Shown: positions 20,996 to 31,899 of the stretch, piece by piece
How positions within the stretch are numbered: the stretch's first letter is position 1
Layout of the letters: each line of letters opens with the position of its first letter
NCBI RefSeq assembly: GCF_022825805.1
Contig: NZ_JAJDWC010000016.1
Location: forward strand, 18,696-82,695
Source of the DNA: Phaeobacter sp.
GTDB lineage: Bacteria > Pseudomonadota > Alphaproteobacteria > Rhodobacterales > Rhodobacteraceae
Reading direction: 5' to 3'
DNA length: 64,000 nt
Made by a program: the position numbers and the translations under genes
Notes under the pieces: model-generated
What the model was told of the DNA's origin: nothing
Databases searched by the model: none
What the model saw: only the letters and a program-made list of their open reading frames with translations

Positions 20996-21203
20996 CCCTC
21001 AGCTCACCGCAGCTTAACGCACGCATGGCCTTGGCACCCGCCGGGGCCATGTTGCGTTTTGCAGACCGCTTTTGTCGCGATGGCGGTAAAATAACAGAAA
21101 GTGACTGAAAAAAGCCGGATCCGACGTTGTGTCGCGGTAATTTTGCTTGCTCCGTTGGCTCGTTGCTTTATCCGGCAAGGATAAGAACAAAGATGTCAGG
21201 TCG

Positions 21204-22337
21204 ATGAGCACAGAAGATATGTCCCCCAAGTCGCAGACCGCGCAAGCAACAGCCCCTGTTTCCGCACGCGCCCAATCCGGCGTAGCCCCCACCTCCGGCG
21301 CATCCAGCCAATCCGACGCGCCAGGTCTCTCGGGCCGCAGCGCCCGCGAATGGACCAAAGTGCTGGCGCAATACCGCGATCCCAGCACCCTGCGCAGCAG
21401 CTTTGAATTGGCTGTCACCGTGGTGCCGTTTGTTGCGTTTTGGGCGCTGGCCTGGTGGTCCCTGTCGGTGAGCTACTGGTTGACACTGGCGCTGAGCCTG
21501 CCGATCGCGGCCTTCCTCTTGCGGCTGTTCACAATCCAGCATGATTGCGGCCATGGCTCGTTCTTTCAGAACCGCCATCTCAGCGACTGGACCGGGCGGA
21601 TCATCGGGGTTCTGACGCTCACCCCCTATGATGTCTGGCGCCGCACCCATTCCATTCACCACAGCAGCCACGGCCATCTTGGCAAACGCGGTATGGGCGA
21701 CATTCACACCATGACGGTGGCCGAATACTACGCCGAAGGCCGCTGGGGTCGGTTGATGTACCGTCTGTACCGTCATCCCATCGTGCTGTTTGTGCTTGGA
21801 CCCGGGTATCTGTTCTTTCTGCAAAACCGTATCCCCTTTGGCCTGATGGGGCAGAAACGCTATTGGGCCAGCGCGATGGGCACCAACCTGTCCATCCTGA
21901 TTGCGGTGGCGGTGATCTGGTACATCGGTGGGCTGATGCCAGTGCTGCTGATTTTTGTGCCCGCAACGCTGATCGCGGCGACAGCTGGTTTGTGGCTGTT
22001 TTACGTCCAGCATCAGTTTGAGACCACCACCTGGGAACAGGAAGACGCCTGGCAGCTGCATGACGCGGCGCTGCACGGCAGCTCACACTATGTGCTGCCA
22101 CCGGTCCTGCAATGGCTGAGCGCCAATATCGGCATCCACCATGTCCACCACCTCTACAGCCGCATTCCGTTCTATCGCCTGCCAGAGGTGCTGCGCGATC
22201 ACGACGAGCTGGCGCAGAGCAACCGGATGACCATCCGTGAGAGCTTTGCCAATGCACGGCTGCATCTGTGGGACGAGGACAGCAAACGCCTGCTTTCGTT
22301 CGCCCAGGCCCGCGCGCTGATCCATCAGCCGACCTGA
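21204..22337 (+). CDS. Fatty acid desaturase
   Basis: His boxes HDCGHGSFF, HSIHHSSHG, HHVHH. Confidence 0.92.
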   Translation: MSTEDMSPKSQTAQATAPVSARAQSGVAPTSGASSQSDAPGLSGRSAREWTKVLAQYRDPSTLRSSFELAVTVVPFVAFWALAWWSLSVSYWLTLALSLPIAAFLLRLFTIQHDCGHGSFFQNRHLSDWTGRIIGVLTLTPYDVWRRTHSIHHSSHGHLGKRGMGDIHTMTVAEYYAEGRWGRLMYRLYRHPIVLFVLGPGYLFFLQNRIPFGLMGQKRYWASAMGTNLSILIAVAVIWYIGGLMPVLLIFVPATLIAATAGLWLFYVQHQFETTTWEQEDAWQLHDAALHGSSHYVLPPVLQWLSANIGIHHVHHLYSRIPFYRLPEVLRDHDELAQSNRMTIRESFANARLHLWDEDSKRLLSFAQARALIHQPT

Positions 22338-22475
22338 GCGCGAAGATACAATCTGCTGCGCGGCCGATGCCTTGCGATCGCGCCCCCAATGGATCCAGTA
22401 CAGTGTGGGGCGGATTGTCTTGGGCCGCGCGCAGTCTTATGCGGCAGGCATTGCAGGTCTTGGATCCCGTGAATG

Positions 22476-22523
22476 CGCGCTACACGACAGTGTCCGTACA
22501 CAACAGTGCCCGCTACACAACCT
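22476..22523. repeat. 16-bp degenerate tandem repeat x 3
   Basis: cgcgctacacgacagt/gtccgtacacaacagt/gcccgctacacaacct. Confidence 0.7.
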
Positions 22524-22622
22524 TGTGAGGTGGCCTGAAACCCCCGATCAGCCTCTTGGGAAACCGCTCCACCGCGCTTAAGTTGCACGCCAAAAGCAAC
22601 GAGCAGCTGACCGAGGTTTCCC

Positions 22623-23225
22623 ATGCACAAGGCCAAACTGACCCGCCGCACCACACTTCTTGGATTGGGCGCAACCCTTGCCACCCCAACCGTGCTGCGG
22701 GCACAATCCGATGATGCGTTCCCACAAACCGAACGCCCCATCAGCGACCAAGTGCCTGTGAAGCGCAATATTTCCTCGTTCCAACAACAGGACTGGCGCG
22801 CGCATTTCGACGAATTGGGCGTTGGCTGCATCCTGGCCGACATCGACTCCCGAGCATTGCACTATTGGGGCGGGGATGGCGAAACCTATCGGCTGTTCCC
22901 CTCCTCCGTCCCGATGAGCGAAGAGCTGACCAAACGGGGCTATTCCGAAATCGTGCGCAAACGCGAAAACCCCAGCTGGACGCCGACCGCATCAATGCGC
23001 GAACGCGACCCGAGTTTGCCCATCCGTATGAACGGGGGCGAACCCGGCAACCCGCTCGGCACACGGGCGATGTATCTGACCTGGCCCGCCTATCTGGTGC
23101 ACGGAACCCACGACACCCGCAAGATTGGCCGCCAAAGCAGCTCTGGCTGTATCGGGCTCTACAATCAGCACGTCGAGGAGCTCTACGACCTGGTCGAAAT
23201 CGGCACCAAAATCCGCTTGTTATAA
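22623..23225 (+). CDS. L,D-transpeptidase (YkuD) with Tat-like signal
   Basis: RRTTLLGLGATLATPTVLRA signal; YLVHGTHDTRKIGRQSSSGCIGLYNQHVEELY active site region. Confidence 0.88.
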   Translation: MHKAKLTRRTTLLGLGATLATPTVLRAQSDDAFPQTERPISDQVPVKRNISSFQQQDWRAHFDELGVGCILADIDSRALHYWGGDGETYRLFPSSVPMSEELTKRGYSEIVRKRENPSWTPTASMRERDPSLPIRMNGGEPGNPLGTRAMYLTWPAYLVHGTHDTRKIGRQSSSGCIGLYNQHVEELYDLVEIGTKIRLL

Positions 23226-23504
23226 GCAACGAGCGTTGGGGGGATCTTTGCCGCCAGATCTCCCTGCGCTGGGGCCGATCAGAATGTGCTGGTGGGGCCT
23301 GAGCGATTTAGCCGCCTTAAGAGAGACCTCACGCTGGGTACAGCGAACATCGGCTGTCCCATCGCGTCGGAGCAGTGGTCAACAGTCGGGTGGCGCCCAA
23401 CTAGGCGTGTTCATCGCGGCTATGCATCGGCCGCAGGATAAGCGGCTCCCGATCCCGAGAACCGCTTGATTTAGCACCGACCACTGATAATCCGCGTGTA
23501 GAGG

Positions 23505-25247
23505 TCAGAGCCCCATATGCTCCGGCTTCTTGCCCGCATCATAGTGGCGCACCGCCTTGGTCAGCAGCGCTTCGAAATCGCGTGTGTACTGCTCACTATC
23601 ATAAAGCGGCGTGGCAAACACATTGTCGCTCAGCTTCTGTTTGATGGCAGCCAGCGCCTCTCGATCGGTCGCCAGTTTCAGCGCCAGCTCGAAATATGCC
23701 TCTTTGCTATCGCAGGCCAGTTCCGGGCACCCGATGGCGTGCACAATACTGGTCGCAACCCGCGCCGCAAACTGTTGGCCCGTCTTGGTGACAACAGGCA
23801 CGCCAGCCCACAGCGTTTCACTGGCCGTCGTGTGTGCGTTACACGCAAACGTATCAAGGAAGATGTCGACCAGCGTGATCCGCTCAAAATGGTCTTCCGT
23901 CGCGCATCTCGGGGCAAAAATCACTCTGTCCGCTCCAACCCCGCGCTTTTCCGCTTCCTGCTTGATGTTGACTTGAATTTCTTCTCGATCTGCGAGGAAC
24001 CACAAAACGCTGTCTGGAACTGCCTTCAGCAGCTTCATCCAGACATCAAACTCTTCCGGGCCAACCTTGTTTGGGTTGTTGAAACTGCCAAAAACAATTG
24101 CGTCTTCCGGCAAACCGAGCTGAGCGCGGGTAAACTTTTTCTTGGGCAAGGGTCTTGTGTTGTCATTGGGCTGATAGCACTGCGGCATATACAGGATTTT
24201 CTCTGACATGTGCTTGCGTGCCTCCGCGGGGATGGTCAGCGGATCGGCCAGAAAATAATCGATTGCCTTTAAACCGGTTGTCCCCGGATAACCAAGATAG
24301 GACACCTGAACCGGCGCCGCACGGTTGGCAAAAATCCGCATCCGCCCCCCAGTTGTATACCCCTTCAAATCCAAGGCGGCATCGATTTTGTCAGCGCGCG
24401 CAATCTCCGCCACCTCGAAATCGGTTTTATCTTTAACGGAGAGATACTGATCCGAGTTCTTTTTCACGAACTCCGTCAAATCTGGGTCGTGTGTCGCGGT
24501 GTAGTCATAAACAAAAATCTCGAATTTATCGCGATCATGGAGTTCAAGAACCCGTCTGAGCAATTGCATCGTGGCATGGTGAAAGAAGTCATTGGAGAAA
24601 TATCCAATCCGGATCTTCCGGTTTTCAGCACTGTCTCTTTCAAATCTCACTACTGTCGGTGCTACCTTGGTCATCCTCTTTGCTGCCGCGACCGCGCGGC
24701 GTTTCAGCAAAGTTGGATTGTCGGAAAACAGGAAAGGTGTGAATTGATCGCCCTTCGCCACGGCGTTGCCAAGCACGCGTTCAACGTTTTTTGTGTCCTC
24801 GTAAATCGACCAGTCGCAAAAATCCAACTTGAGCCGCATCATACGCACAAGGGTCGAAGCGTCCTCTGGATCCAGTTGATGCGCCGTCTCAAAAAACGCT
24901 TTGGCATCAACCACCCGTTTCGCCTCCATAAGGATCGTTCCGACAGCGGTATACCAAGCCGGGTTTAGAGGTTCGAGTTTGACGGCGCCCAATATCGCTT
25001 TCACTGCCTGATCAAACCGCTTCGTGACCCAGTAAACCTGTGCCAATTGCGCCCACAACACCGCAGCATTTGGGATAGCTTCGACAAGTTCCGTGTATAG
25101 TTTTTCCGCCAAGGCGAAATCGCCGTTTTGGATTGCCTTTTCAGCGGTGACAATAATGTTGCGATATGTGTCCCGCGCAAGATCAGGATGTGCGGTTTTC
25201 CAATCAATCGCGATATCAAGCAGATCTTTGCGCAACGGCTTGTTCAT
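23505..25247 (-). CDS. TPR / O-GlcNAc transferase-like (SPINDLY family) glycosyltransferase
   Basis: TPR repeats then IRIGYFSNDFFHHATMQLLRRVLELHDRDKFEIFVYDY...VQVSYLGYPGTTG...DIFLDTFACNAHTTASETLWAGVPVVTKTG. Confidence 0.9.
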   Translation of the reverse strand: MNKPLRKDLLDIAIDWKTAHPDLARDTYRNIIVTAEKAIQNGDFALAEKLYTELVEAIPNAAVLWAQLAQVYWVTKRFDQAVKAILGAVKLEPLNPAWYTAVGTILMEAKRVVDAKAFFETAHQLDPEDASTLVRMMRLKLDFCDWSIYEDTKNVERVLGNAVAKGDQFTPFLFSDNPTLLKRRAVAAAKRMTKVAPTVVRFERDSAENRKIRIGYFSNDFFHHATMQLLRRVLELHDRDKFEIFVYDYTATHDPDLTEFVKKNSDQYLSVKDKTDFEVAEIARADKIDAALDLKGYTTGGRMRIFANRAAPVQVSYLGYPGTTGLKAIDYFLADPLTIPAEARKHMSEKILYMPQCYQPNDNTRPLPKKKFTRAQLGLPEDAIVFGSFNNPNKVGPEEFDVWMKLLKAVPDSVLWFLADREEIQVNIKQEAEKRGVGADRVIFAPRCATEDHFERITLVDIFLDTFACNAHTTASETLWAGVPVVTKTGQQFAARVATSIVHAIGCPELACDSKEAYFELALKLATDREALAAIKQKLSDNVFATPLYDSEQYTRDFEALLTKAVRHYDAGKKPEHMGL

Positions 25248-25535
25248 GGGGGCTGACCCTTCACCTGACGGGCTGGCAATCCAGCCGGGTTGTAACAAAT
25301 TTCCGACAGATTGATCGAAAAAGCCTAAGAAACGGTTCACCTGTGACCGGCAGCCACGGGTTTCTGCACGCTGTAAGTGTTGCCCCCGACGTCACAGCAT
25401 TCCTGCACTGCCGATTTGCATGGCTGCCGCTTGCTCTGTCGCGGCGAGAGCGCTAAGAAAGAAACAATCGTTCAATTATCACGACCCGTGCGGTCTGCAT
25501 CGTTCGGGCCGCGTCTACACGAGGGAGGACATGCC

Positions 25536-26681
25536 GTGGATTTTGCGTTGACCGAGGAACAGACCGCCATTTTCGATATGGCCTATGGGTTTGGCCAAGA
25601 GCATATCGCCCCCTTTGCCCGCCAATGGGAGGCTGACGGCACCATCCCCAAATCGCTCTGGCCCCAGGTCGGAGAGCTGGGATTTGGCGGACTGTACGTC
25701 AGCGAAGACGGCGGCGGCGCGGGCCTCTCACGTCTTGATGCCACATTGGTGTTCGAAGCGCTCTCGATGGCCTGCCCCTCTGTTGCGGCCTTTTTGTCGA
25801 TCCACAACATGTGCGCCAAAATGCTGGACAGTTTTGCCAGCGATGAGATGAAATCCCGCATCATGCCGGATGTTCTGTCACTGAACACTGTGCTCAGTTA
25901 CTGCCTGACCGAACCGGGATCTGGTTCGGATGCGGCGGCCCTGAAAACCCGCGCCAGCCGCACCAACACGGGCTACACGCTGAACGGTACAAAGGCGTTT
26001 ATTTCCGGCGGCGGATACTCCGATGCCTATGTCTGCATGGTGCGCACCGGCGAGGATGGCCCCAAAGGCATCTCGACGGTCTATGTCGAAGATGGCACAG
26101 CAGGTCTGTCCTTCGGCGGGCTCGAAGACAAAATGGGCTGGAAAAGCCAACCCACCGCGCAGGTACAGTTCGATGACTGCGCAATCCCGTCTGAAAACCT
26201 GGTTGGCGAAGAAGGCGCCGGGTTCAAATACGCCATGATGGGGCTGGACGGTGGCCGCCTGAATATCGCGGCCTGCTCGTTGGGGGCCGCGCAGATGGCG
26301 ATCAATATGACGCTGCAATACATGTCCGAGCGCAAGGCATTCGGCCAGTCCATCGATCAGTTCCAGGGCTTGCAATTCCGCCTGGCGGATATGGAAATCG
26401 AACTGCAAGCCGCCCGTGTTTTCCTGCGCCAAGCGGCCTGGAAACTGGATCAGGGCGCTCCAGATGCCACCAAACATTGCGCCATGGCCAAGAAATTTGT
26501 CACCGAATCCGGGTCCAAGGTTGTCGATCAATGCCTGCAGCTGCACGGCGGCTATGGCTATCTGGCCGACTATGGCATCGAGAAACTGGTTCGCGATCTG
26601 CGGGTGCATCAGATCCTCGAAGGGACCAATGAAATCATGCGCTTGATCACCGCCCGCCAGATGCTGGCCGAGCACCGTTGA
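25536..26681 (+). CDS. Acyl-CoA dehydrogenase (probable isobutyryl-CoA dehydrogenase)
   Basis: GTG start, MDFALTEEQTAIFDMAYGFGQEHIAPFA...LTEPGSGSDAAALKTRA. Confidence 0.92.
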   Translation: MDFALTEEQTAIFDMAYGFGQEHIAPFARQWEADGTIPKSLWPQVGELGFGGLYVSEDGGGAGLSRLDATLVFEALSMACPSVAAFLSIHNMCAKMLDSFASDEMKSRIMPDVLSLNTVLSYCLTEPGSGSDAAALKTRASRTNTGYTLNGTKAFISGGGYSDAYVCMVRTGEDGPKGISTVYVEDGTAGLSFGGLEDKMGWKSQPTAQVQFDDCAIPSENLVGEEGAGFKYAMMGLDGGRLNIAACSLGAAQMAINMTLQYMSERKAFGQSIDQFQGLQFRLADMEIELQAARVFLRQAAWKLDQGAPDATKHCAMAKKFVTESGSKVVDQCLQLHGGYGYLADYGIEKLVRDLRVHQILEGTNEIMRLITARQMLAEHR

Positions 26682-26689
26682 GCCTGACC

Positions 26690-27733
26690 ATGGATGATAT
26701 CTCTATCCGCCAGGTCGGCCGCGCCGGTCGCATCACCCTCACCCGTCCCAAGGCGTTGAATGCGCTGAGCTATGACATGTGTCTGGCAGTTGATGCCGCA
26801 TTGAAGCAATGGGCCAAGGATGACAGCGTCGATCTGGTGGTCATGGATGCCTCAGGCGACAAAGCCTTCTGCGCCGGCGGCGACATTGCCGAGCTGTATC
26901 AAACGGGCACCTCTGGTGATTTCGCCTACGGGCAGACCTTCTGGCGCGATGAATACCGGATGAACGCCCGGATCTTCGAATACCCCAAACCGGTGGTGAG
27001 CTTCCTGCAAGGGTTCGTCATGGGCGGCGGTGTCGGCCTTGGCTGTCACGGCAGCCACCGGGTGGTCTGTGACAGCACCCGCATCGCCATGCCCGAGGTC
27101 AGCATCGGTCTGATCCCCGATGTGGGCGGCACCTTGATGCTGGCGATGGCCAGCGGACGCCTTGGCGAGTATCTTGGTCTCACCGGGGCACGGATGCGCG
27201 CGGCCGATGCGATCTACGCGGGCTTTGCCGATCTGTTCATCACGCAGGACCAATGGCCCGACCTGATCGCAGAACTGGAAACCAGCGGTCAGATTGACGC
27301 CCTGAGCGAGGCCAGCAGCCCAGCAGGCGAGAGCCGTCTGCAGGCCCAGCAGCCCGACATCGATCGCCTGTTTGCGGGCGGCAGCTACGGCGATATCCTC
27401 GCTGCGCTGCGCGCGGATACCAGCAGCTTTGCGCAGGACACGCTCACCGCGCTCACCGTCAACGCGCCCCTGTCCCTGGCCTGCACCGTGGAGCTGCTGC
27501 ACCAGCTGCGCGCGGCCCCGCTCAGCATCCGCGCGGCGCTTGAACTGGAATACCGATTTACGCACCGGGCGATGCAACAGGGTGATTTCCTGGAAGGCAT
27601 CCGCGCGCTCATCATCGACAAGGACAAAAGCCCGAAATGGCAGTATGACGATCACGATGTCCCGGCCCAGGCGGTTCAGGCGCTGTTGCAGCCCCTTGGA
27701 GCCGAGACATTGCGATTTGAGGAGGACAACTGA
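26690..27733 (+). CDS. Enoyl-CoA hydratase/3-hydroxyisobutyryl-CoA hydrolase
   Basis: ITLTRPKALNALSYDM...FCAGGDIAELYQTG...EYRMNARIFEYPKPVVSFLQGFVMGGGVGLG. Confidence 0.92.
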   Translation: MDDISIRQVGRAGRITLTRPKALNALSYDMCLAVDAALKQWAKDDSVDLVVMDASGDKAFCAGGDIAELYQTGTSGDFAYGQTFWRDEYRMNARIFEYPKPVVSFLQGFVMGGGVGLGCHGSHRVVCDSTRIAMPEVSIGLIPDVGGTLMLAMASGRLGEYLGLTGARMRAADAIYAGFADLFITQDQWPDLIAELETSGQIDALSEASSPAGESRLQAQQPDIDRLFAGGSYGDILAALRADTSSFAQDTLTALTVNAPLSLACTVELLHQLRAAPLSIRAALELEYRFTHRAMQQGDFLEGIRALIIDKDKSPKWQYDDHDVPAQAVQALLQPLGAETLRFEEDN

Positions 27734-28612
27734 ATGAACATCGGATTTATCGGGCTCGGCAATATGGGCGGCCCCATGGCCAGCAATCTGGCGCGCGCCG
27801 GTCACACCGTCACCGGATTTGACAGCGCGGATGTTGCGGTAGAGGGCGTCACTATGGCCGCCTCCGCCAAAGCTGCCGCAGAAGGTGCCGAAGTCGTCAT
27901 CACCATGCTGCCCAATGGCGACATTCTGCGCAGTGTCGCCGCCGAACTGGTGCCCGCGATGGCCAAAGGCGCGACGCTGGTGGATTGCTCCACCGTTGAT
28001 GTGAACAGCGCCCGCAGCGTGGCGCAGGACTGCACAGAGGCAGGGTTGCAATGGGTGGATGCGCCTGTTTCGGGCGGCATTGGCGGTGCTGCGGGCGGCA
28101 CTCTCACCTTCATGGCAGGCGGCAGCACCGCCGCATTTGCGGCCGCAGAACCGCTATTTGACATCATGGGCCAAAAGGCTGTGCATTGCGGCGACGCCGG
28201 CGCCGGACAGGCGGCCAAGATCTGCAACAACATGATCCTCGGCATCACCATGATCGGCACCTGCGAAGCCTTTGCGCTGGCGGACAAGCTTGGTCTCGAC
28301 CGACAGAAAATGTTCGATGTGGTCTCCACCTCGTCAGGCTACAGCTGGTCGATGAACGCCTATTGCCCCGCGCCGGGCGTGGGCCCGCAATCGCCTGCGG
28401 ACAATGACTACACCCCCGGCTTCGCCTCCGAGCTGATGCTCAAGGATCTGCGCTTGTCGCAGCAGGCCGCCGACAGCGTGGATGCAGACACCCCAATGGG
28501 TGCCCTGGCGCAGGCGCTTTATGCGCTCTTCGTCGAAGAAGAAGGCGGCGCAGGCAAGGATTTCAGCGCCATGCTGCCGCGTTTCGTCAACAGCAGCCGC
28601 CACGACCGCTGA
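27734..28612 (+). CDS. mmsB: 3-hydroxyisobutyrate dehydrogenase
   Basis: MNIGFIGLGNMGGPMASNLARAGH...VDAPVSGGIGGAAGGTLTFMAGG. Confidence 0.95.
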   Translation: MNIGFIGLGNMGGPMASNLARAGHTVTGFDSADVAVEGVTMAASAKAAAEGAEVVITMLPNGDILRSVAAELVPAMAKGATLVDCSTVDVNSARSVAQDCTEAGLQWVDAPVSGGIGGAAGGTLTFMAGGSTAAFAAAEPLFDIMGQKAVHCGDAGAGQAAKICNNMILGITMIGTCEAFALADKLGLDRQKMFDVVSTSSGYSWSMNAYCPAPGVGPQSPADNDYTPGFASELMLKDLRLSQQAADSVDADTPMGALAQALYALFVEEEGGAGKDFSAMLPRFVNSSRHDR

Positions 28613-28663
28613 TCTACACGCTTCGGCGGCGGCGGATACCAAAAAAAACACATGATCTTATAC

Positions 28664-28690
28664 TGGCGCGGATTGAATAGATCCGCGCCA
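28664..28690. other. Perfect inverted repeat (10-bp arms)
   Basis: tggcgcggat-tgaatag-atccgcgcca; no T-run. Confidence 0.75.
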
Positions 28691-28795
28691 ATCACCCGTG
28701 CGTAAGCGCGCAAACACCAGCAAACGCAATACCAGTTTACTCCGGCGCGCGGGACCGATCCTGCAACGCCAGTCAGCACCAGCTCGCCCTGTCAT

Positions 28796-28855
28796 CTTTC
28801 CTCAAATACTCCGGGGTGAATTGGCCGCAGGCCAAGGGGGGCAGCGCCCCCAAGC
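28796..28855. repeat. Interspersed Rhodobacterales-type intergenic repeat
   Basis: tttcctcaaatactccggggtgaattggccgcaggccaaggggggcagcgccccc; shares the CTCAAATACTC core with copies at 59.4 and 61.8 kb. Confidence 0.55.
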
Positions 28856-28933
28856 CTGACACACACTCACAATCAGCCTTCGCAGCCCGCGCGCACAACT
28901 GCCACACGCAGCGGCTGCGCGTCTTGGCGCGGC

Positions 28934-31792
28934 TTACTCAGCTGCCACTTTCTTTGGGGCCAGCATATCTTTCAGATAGCGCCCGGTGTGGCTGCGCGGC
29001 TCGGCTGCGACATCTTCTGGCGTGCCCGCAGCAACGATCTCGCCGCCGCCATCACCGCCCTCAGGGCCAATGTCGATGATCCAATCAGCCGTTTTCACCA
29101 CATCGAGGTTGTGTTCGATCACCACCACGGAATTGCCCTGATCGACCAATTCATGCAGTACTTCCAGCAGCTTGCGCACATCCTCGAAATGCAGGCCCGT
29201 TGTGGGCTCATCCAGGATATAGAGCGTCCGGCCGGTCGACCGTTTGGCCAATTCCTTCGACAGCTTCACCCGCTGCGCTTCGCCGCCCGATAGGGTCGTC
29301 GCCTGTTGGCCCACTTTGATATAGCCAAGACCCACCCGCATCAGCGCATCCATCTTGTCGCGAATGGACGGCACCGCGCTGAAGAACTGCTGCGCGTCCT
29401 CCACGGTCATATCCAGAACATCCGCGATGCTCTTGCCTTTGAATTGGGTCTCCAGCGTCTCGCGATTGTAGCGCGCCCCTTTGCAGGTCTCGCACTCCAC
29501 ATAGACATCCGGCAGGAAGTGCATCTCGATCTTGATCACCCCATCGCCCTGGCAAGCCTCGCAGCGCCCGCCTTTGACGTTGAAGGAGAACCGCCCTGGT
29601 TTGTAGCCGCGGGTCTTGGCCTCCGGCAGTCCGGCAAACCACTCCCGGATCGGCGTGAAGGCACCGGTGTAGGTGGCCGGGTTGGAGCGCGGCGTCCGGC
29701 CGATGGGGCGCTGATCAATGTCGATCACCTTGTCCAGATGCTCCAGCCCCTTGATGGTTTCGCATGGCGCCGGTGTCTGGCGCGCACCATTGAGCCGCAT
29801 CGACGCGGTTTTGAACAGGGTCTCGATGGTCAGCGTGGATTTGCCGCCGCCCGACACGCCGGTCACGCAGAGGAATTTGCCCAGAGGGAATTCGGCAGTG
29901 ACGTTTTTCAGGTTGTTGCCAGTGGCTTTCACCACTTTCACCGATTTGCGATTGCCTTTGCGCCGGGTGCTCGGCACGGCGATTTCACGGGTGCCCGAAA
30001 GATATTGCCCGGTGATCGACCCCGTATCATCTGCGATCTGCTTGGGCGTGCCGTGGCTCACCACCTGGCCGCCATGCACCCCAGCGCCCGGCCCGATGTC
30101 AAAGACATAATCCGCCTCGCGGATCGCATCCTCGTCATGTTCCACCACGATCACCGTATTGCCCTGATCGCGCAGGTTTTTCAGCGTGTCCAACAGCCGG
30201 TCATTGTCACGTTGGTGCAGCCCGATTGACGGCTCATCCAACACATAAAGCACCCCTGTCAGCCCCGAACCGATCTGCGAGGCAAGCCGGATCCGCTGGC
30301 TTTCGCCGCCCGACAGCGTGCCCGCATTTCGGCTCAGCGTCAGGTATTCCAGCCCAACATTGTTCAAGAACCCCAGACGCTCGCGGATTTCCTTCACGAT
30401 GGCGCGGGCGATTTCCTGTTTTTGCGTCGACAGATGGTTTGGCACATCTTCGATCCAGGCCAGGGCCGCGCGGATCGACATCTGCACCACCTGCCCCACA
30501 TGCAGACCCGCGATCTTCACTGCCAGCGCCTCTTCGCGCAGACGATAGCCATCACAGCTGCCGCAGGAGCGGTTGTTCTGGTAGCGTTCGAATTCTTCGC
30601 GGATCCAGTTGGAATCGGTCTCGCGGTAACGCCGTTCCATATTGGGGATCACCCCCTCAAACACACGCTCCACCTGATAGACACGACCGCCTTCGTCATA
30701 GCGGAACATGATTTCTTCTTCGCCCGAGCCATAGAGAAACACCTGCTGCACTTTCTTTGGCAGGTCTTTCCACTTGGTGTTCTTATCGAACTGGTAGTGT
30801 TTGGCGATGGCCTCTATGGTCTGGAGGAAATAAGGCGATTTGCCTTTGCGCCAGGGGGCGAGCGCACCGTCGTAGATCTTCAGGTTCTGATCGGGGACCA
30901 CCAGCCGTTCGTCAAAGAACAGCTCCACCCCCAGACCGTCGCAATCCGGGCAGGCCCCAAATGGCGCGTTGAACGAAAACAGCCGGGGTTCAATTTCGGG
31001 AATGGTGAAACCACTGACCGGGCAGGCAAAATTTTCACTGAAGGTGATGCGCTCCGGATCGCCTTCGCGTGGGGCGGTTTCCAGAATTGCAATGCCATCG
31101 GCGAGGTCCAGCGCAGTGCGCAAACTGTCGGCCAGACGGGTTTCCAGGCCTTCGCGCACCACGATGCGGTCGACCACGACATCGATGTCATGGCGGAACT
31201 TCTTGTCCAATGTTGGCGGCTCGTCCAGCTCGTAGAATTCACCATCGACCTTGACCCGCTGGAAGCCTTGTTTGCGCAGCTCCAGGAATTCCTTGCGGTA
31301 TTCGCCTTTGCGGTCGCGCACGATTGGCGCCAGCAGGTAGCCGCGGGTGCCCTCCTCCAGGGTCATCACACGGTCGACCATATCCTGCACTTGCTGGGCT
31401 TCGATGGGCAGGCCTGTGGTGGGTGAATAGGGCGTGCCTGCGCGGGCAAACAACAGGCGCAGGTAATCGTAAATCTCGGTGACCGTGCCAACCGTCGAGC
31501 GTGGGTTTTTCGACGTGGTTTTCTGTTCGATGGAAATCGCCGGGGACAGACCGCTGATGTGATCCACATCCGGCTTTTCCATCATGTCGAGGAACTGGCG
31601 GGCATAGGCCGACAGGCTCTCCACATAGCGGCGCTGCCCTTCGGCATAGATGGTGTCAAAAGCGAGGGAGGATTTGCCCGAACCGGACAGGCCAGTGATC
31701 ACCACCAGCTGATCGCGCGGAATATCCACGTCGATGCCCTTCAGGTTGTGCTCACGCGCGCCGCGCACCTCGATTGATTTCAGTTCAGCCAT
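28934..31792 (-). CDS. uvrA: Excinuclease ABC subunit A
   Basis: [68 protein letters not shown]. Confidence 0.97.
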   Translation of the reverse strand: MAELKSIEVRGAREHNLKGIDVDIPRDQLVVITGLSGSGKSSLAFDTIYAEGQRRYVESLSAYARQFLDMMEKPDVDHISGLSPAISIEQKTTSKNPRSTVGTVTEIYDYLRLLFARAGTPYSPTTGLPIEAQQVQDMVDRVMTLEEGTRGYLLAPIVRDRKGEYRKEFLELRKQGFQRVKVDGEFYELDEPPTLDKKFRHDIDVVVDRIVVREGLETRLADSLRTALDLADGIAILETAPREGDPERITFSENFACPVSGFTIPEIEPRLFSFNAPFGACPDCDGLGVELFFDERLVVPDQNLKIYDGALAPWRKGKSPYFLQTIEAIAKHYQFDKNTKWKDLPKKVQQVFLYGSGEEEIMFRYDEGGRVYQVERVFEGVIPNMERRYRETDSNWIREEFERYQNNRSCGSCDGYRLREEALAVKIAGLHVGQVVQMSIRAALAWIEDVPNHLSTQKQEIARAIVKEIRERLGFLNNVGLEYLTLSRNAGTLSGGESQRIRLASQIGSGLTGVLYVLDEPSIGLHQRDNDRLLDTLKNLRDQGNTVIVVEHDEDAIREADYVFDIGPGAGVHGGQVVSHGTPKQIADDTGSITGQYLSGTREIAVPSTRRKGNRKSVKVVKATGNNLKNVTAEFPLGKFLCVTGVSGGGKSTLTIETLFKTASMRLNGARQTPAPCETIKGLEHLDKVIDIDQRPIGRTPRSNPATYTGAFTPIREWFAGLPEAKTRGYKPGRFSFNVKGGRCEACQGDGVIKIEMHFLPDVYVECETCKGARYNRETLETQFKGKSIADVLDMTVEDAQQFFSAVPSIRDKMDALMRVGLGYIKVGQQATTLSGGEAQRVKLSKELAKRSTGRTLYILDEPTTGLHFEDVRKLLEVLHELVDQGNSVVVIEHNLDVVKTADWIIDIGPEGGDGGGEIVAAGTPEDVAAEPRSHTGRYLKDMLAPKKVAAE

Positions 31793-31880
31793 AATGCCCC
31801 CAAACGTCCTAGCGGCGCCAATTGGCGCTACTCGCCTCTACAAATAGGCAGTCCCGCCCGAGTCTCCAACAGAAAAATGA

Positions 31881-31895
31881 GAACGTAAAGGGAAC
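31881..31895 (-). promoter_or_regulatory. LexA/SOS box (alphaproteobacterial GTTC-N7-GTTC)
   Basis: Minus strand GTTC-CCTTTAC-GTTC ~90 nt upstream of uvrA start. Confidence 0.8.
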
Positions 31896-31899
31896 GCGC

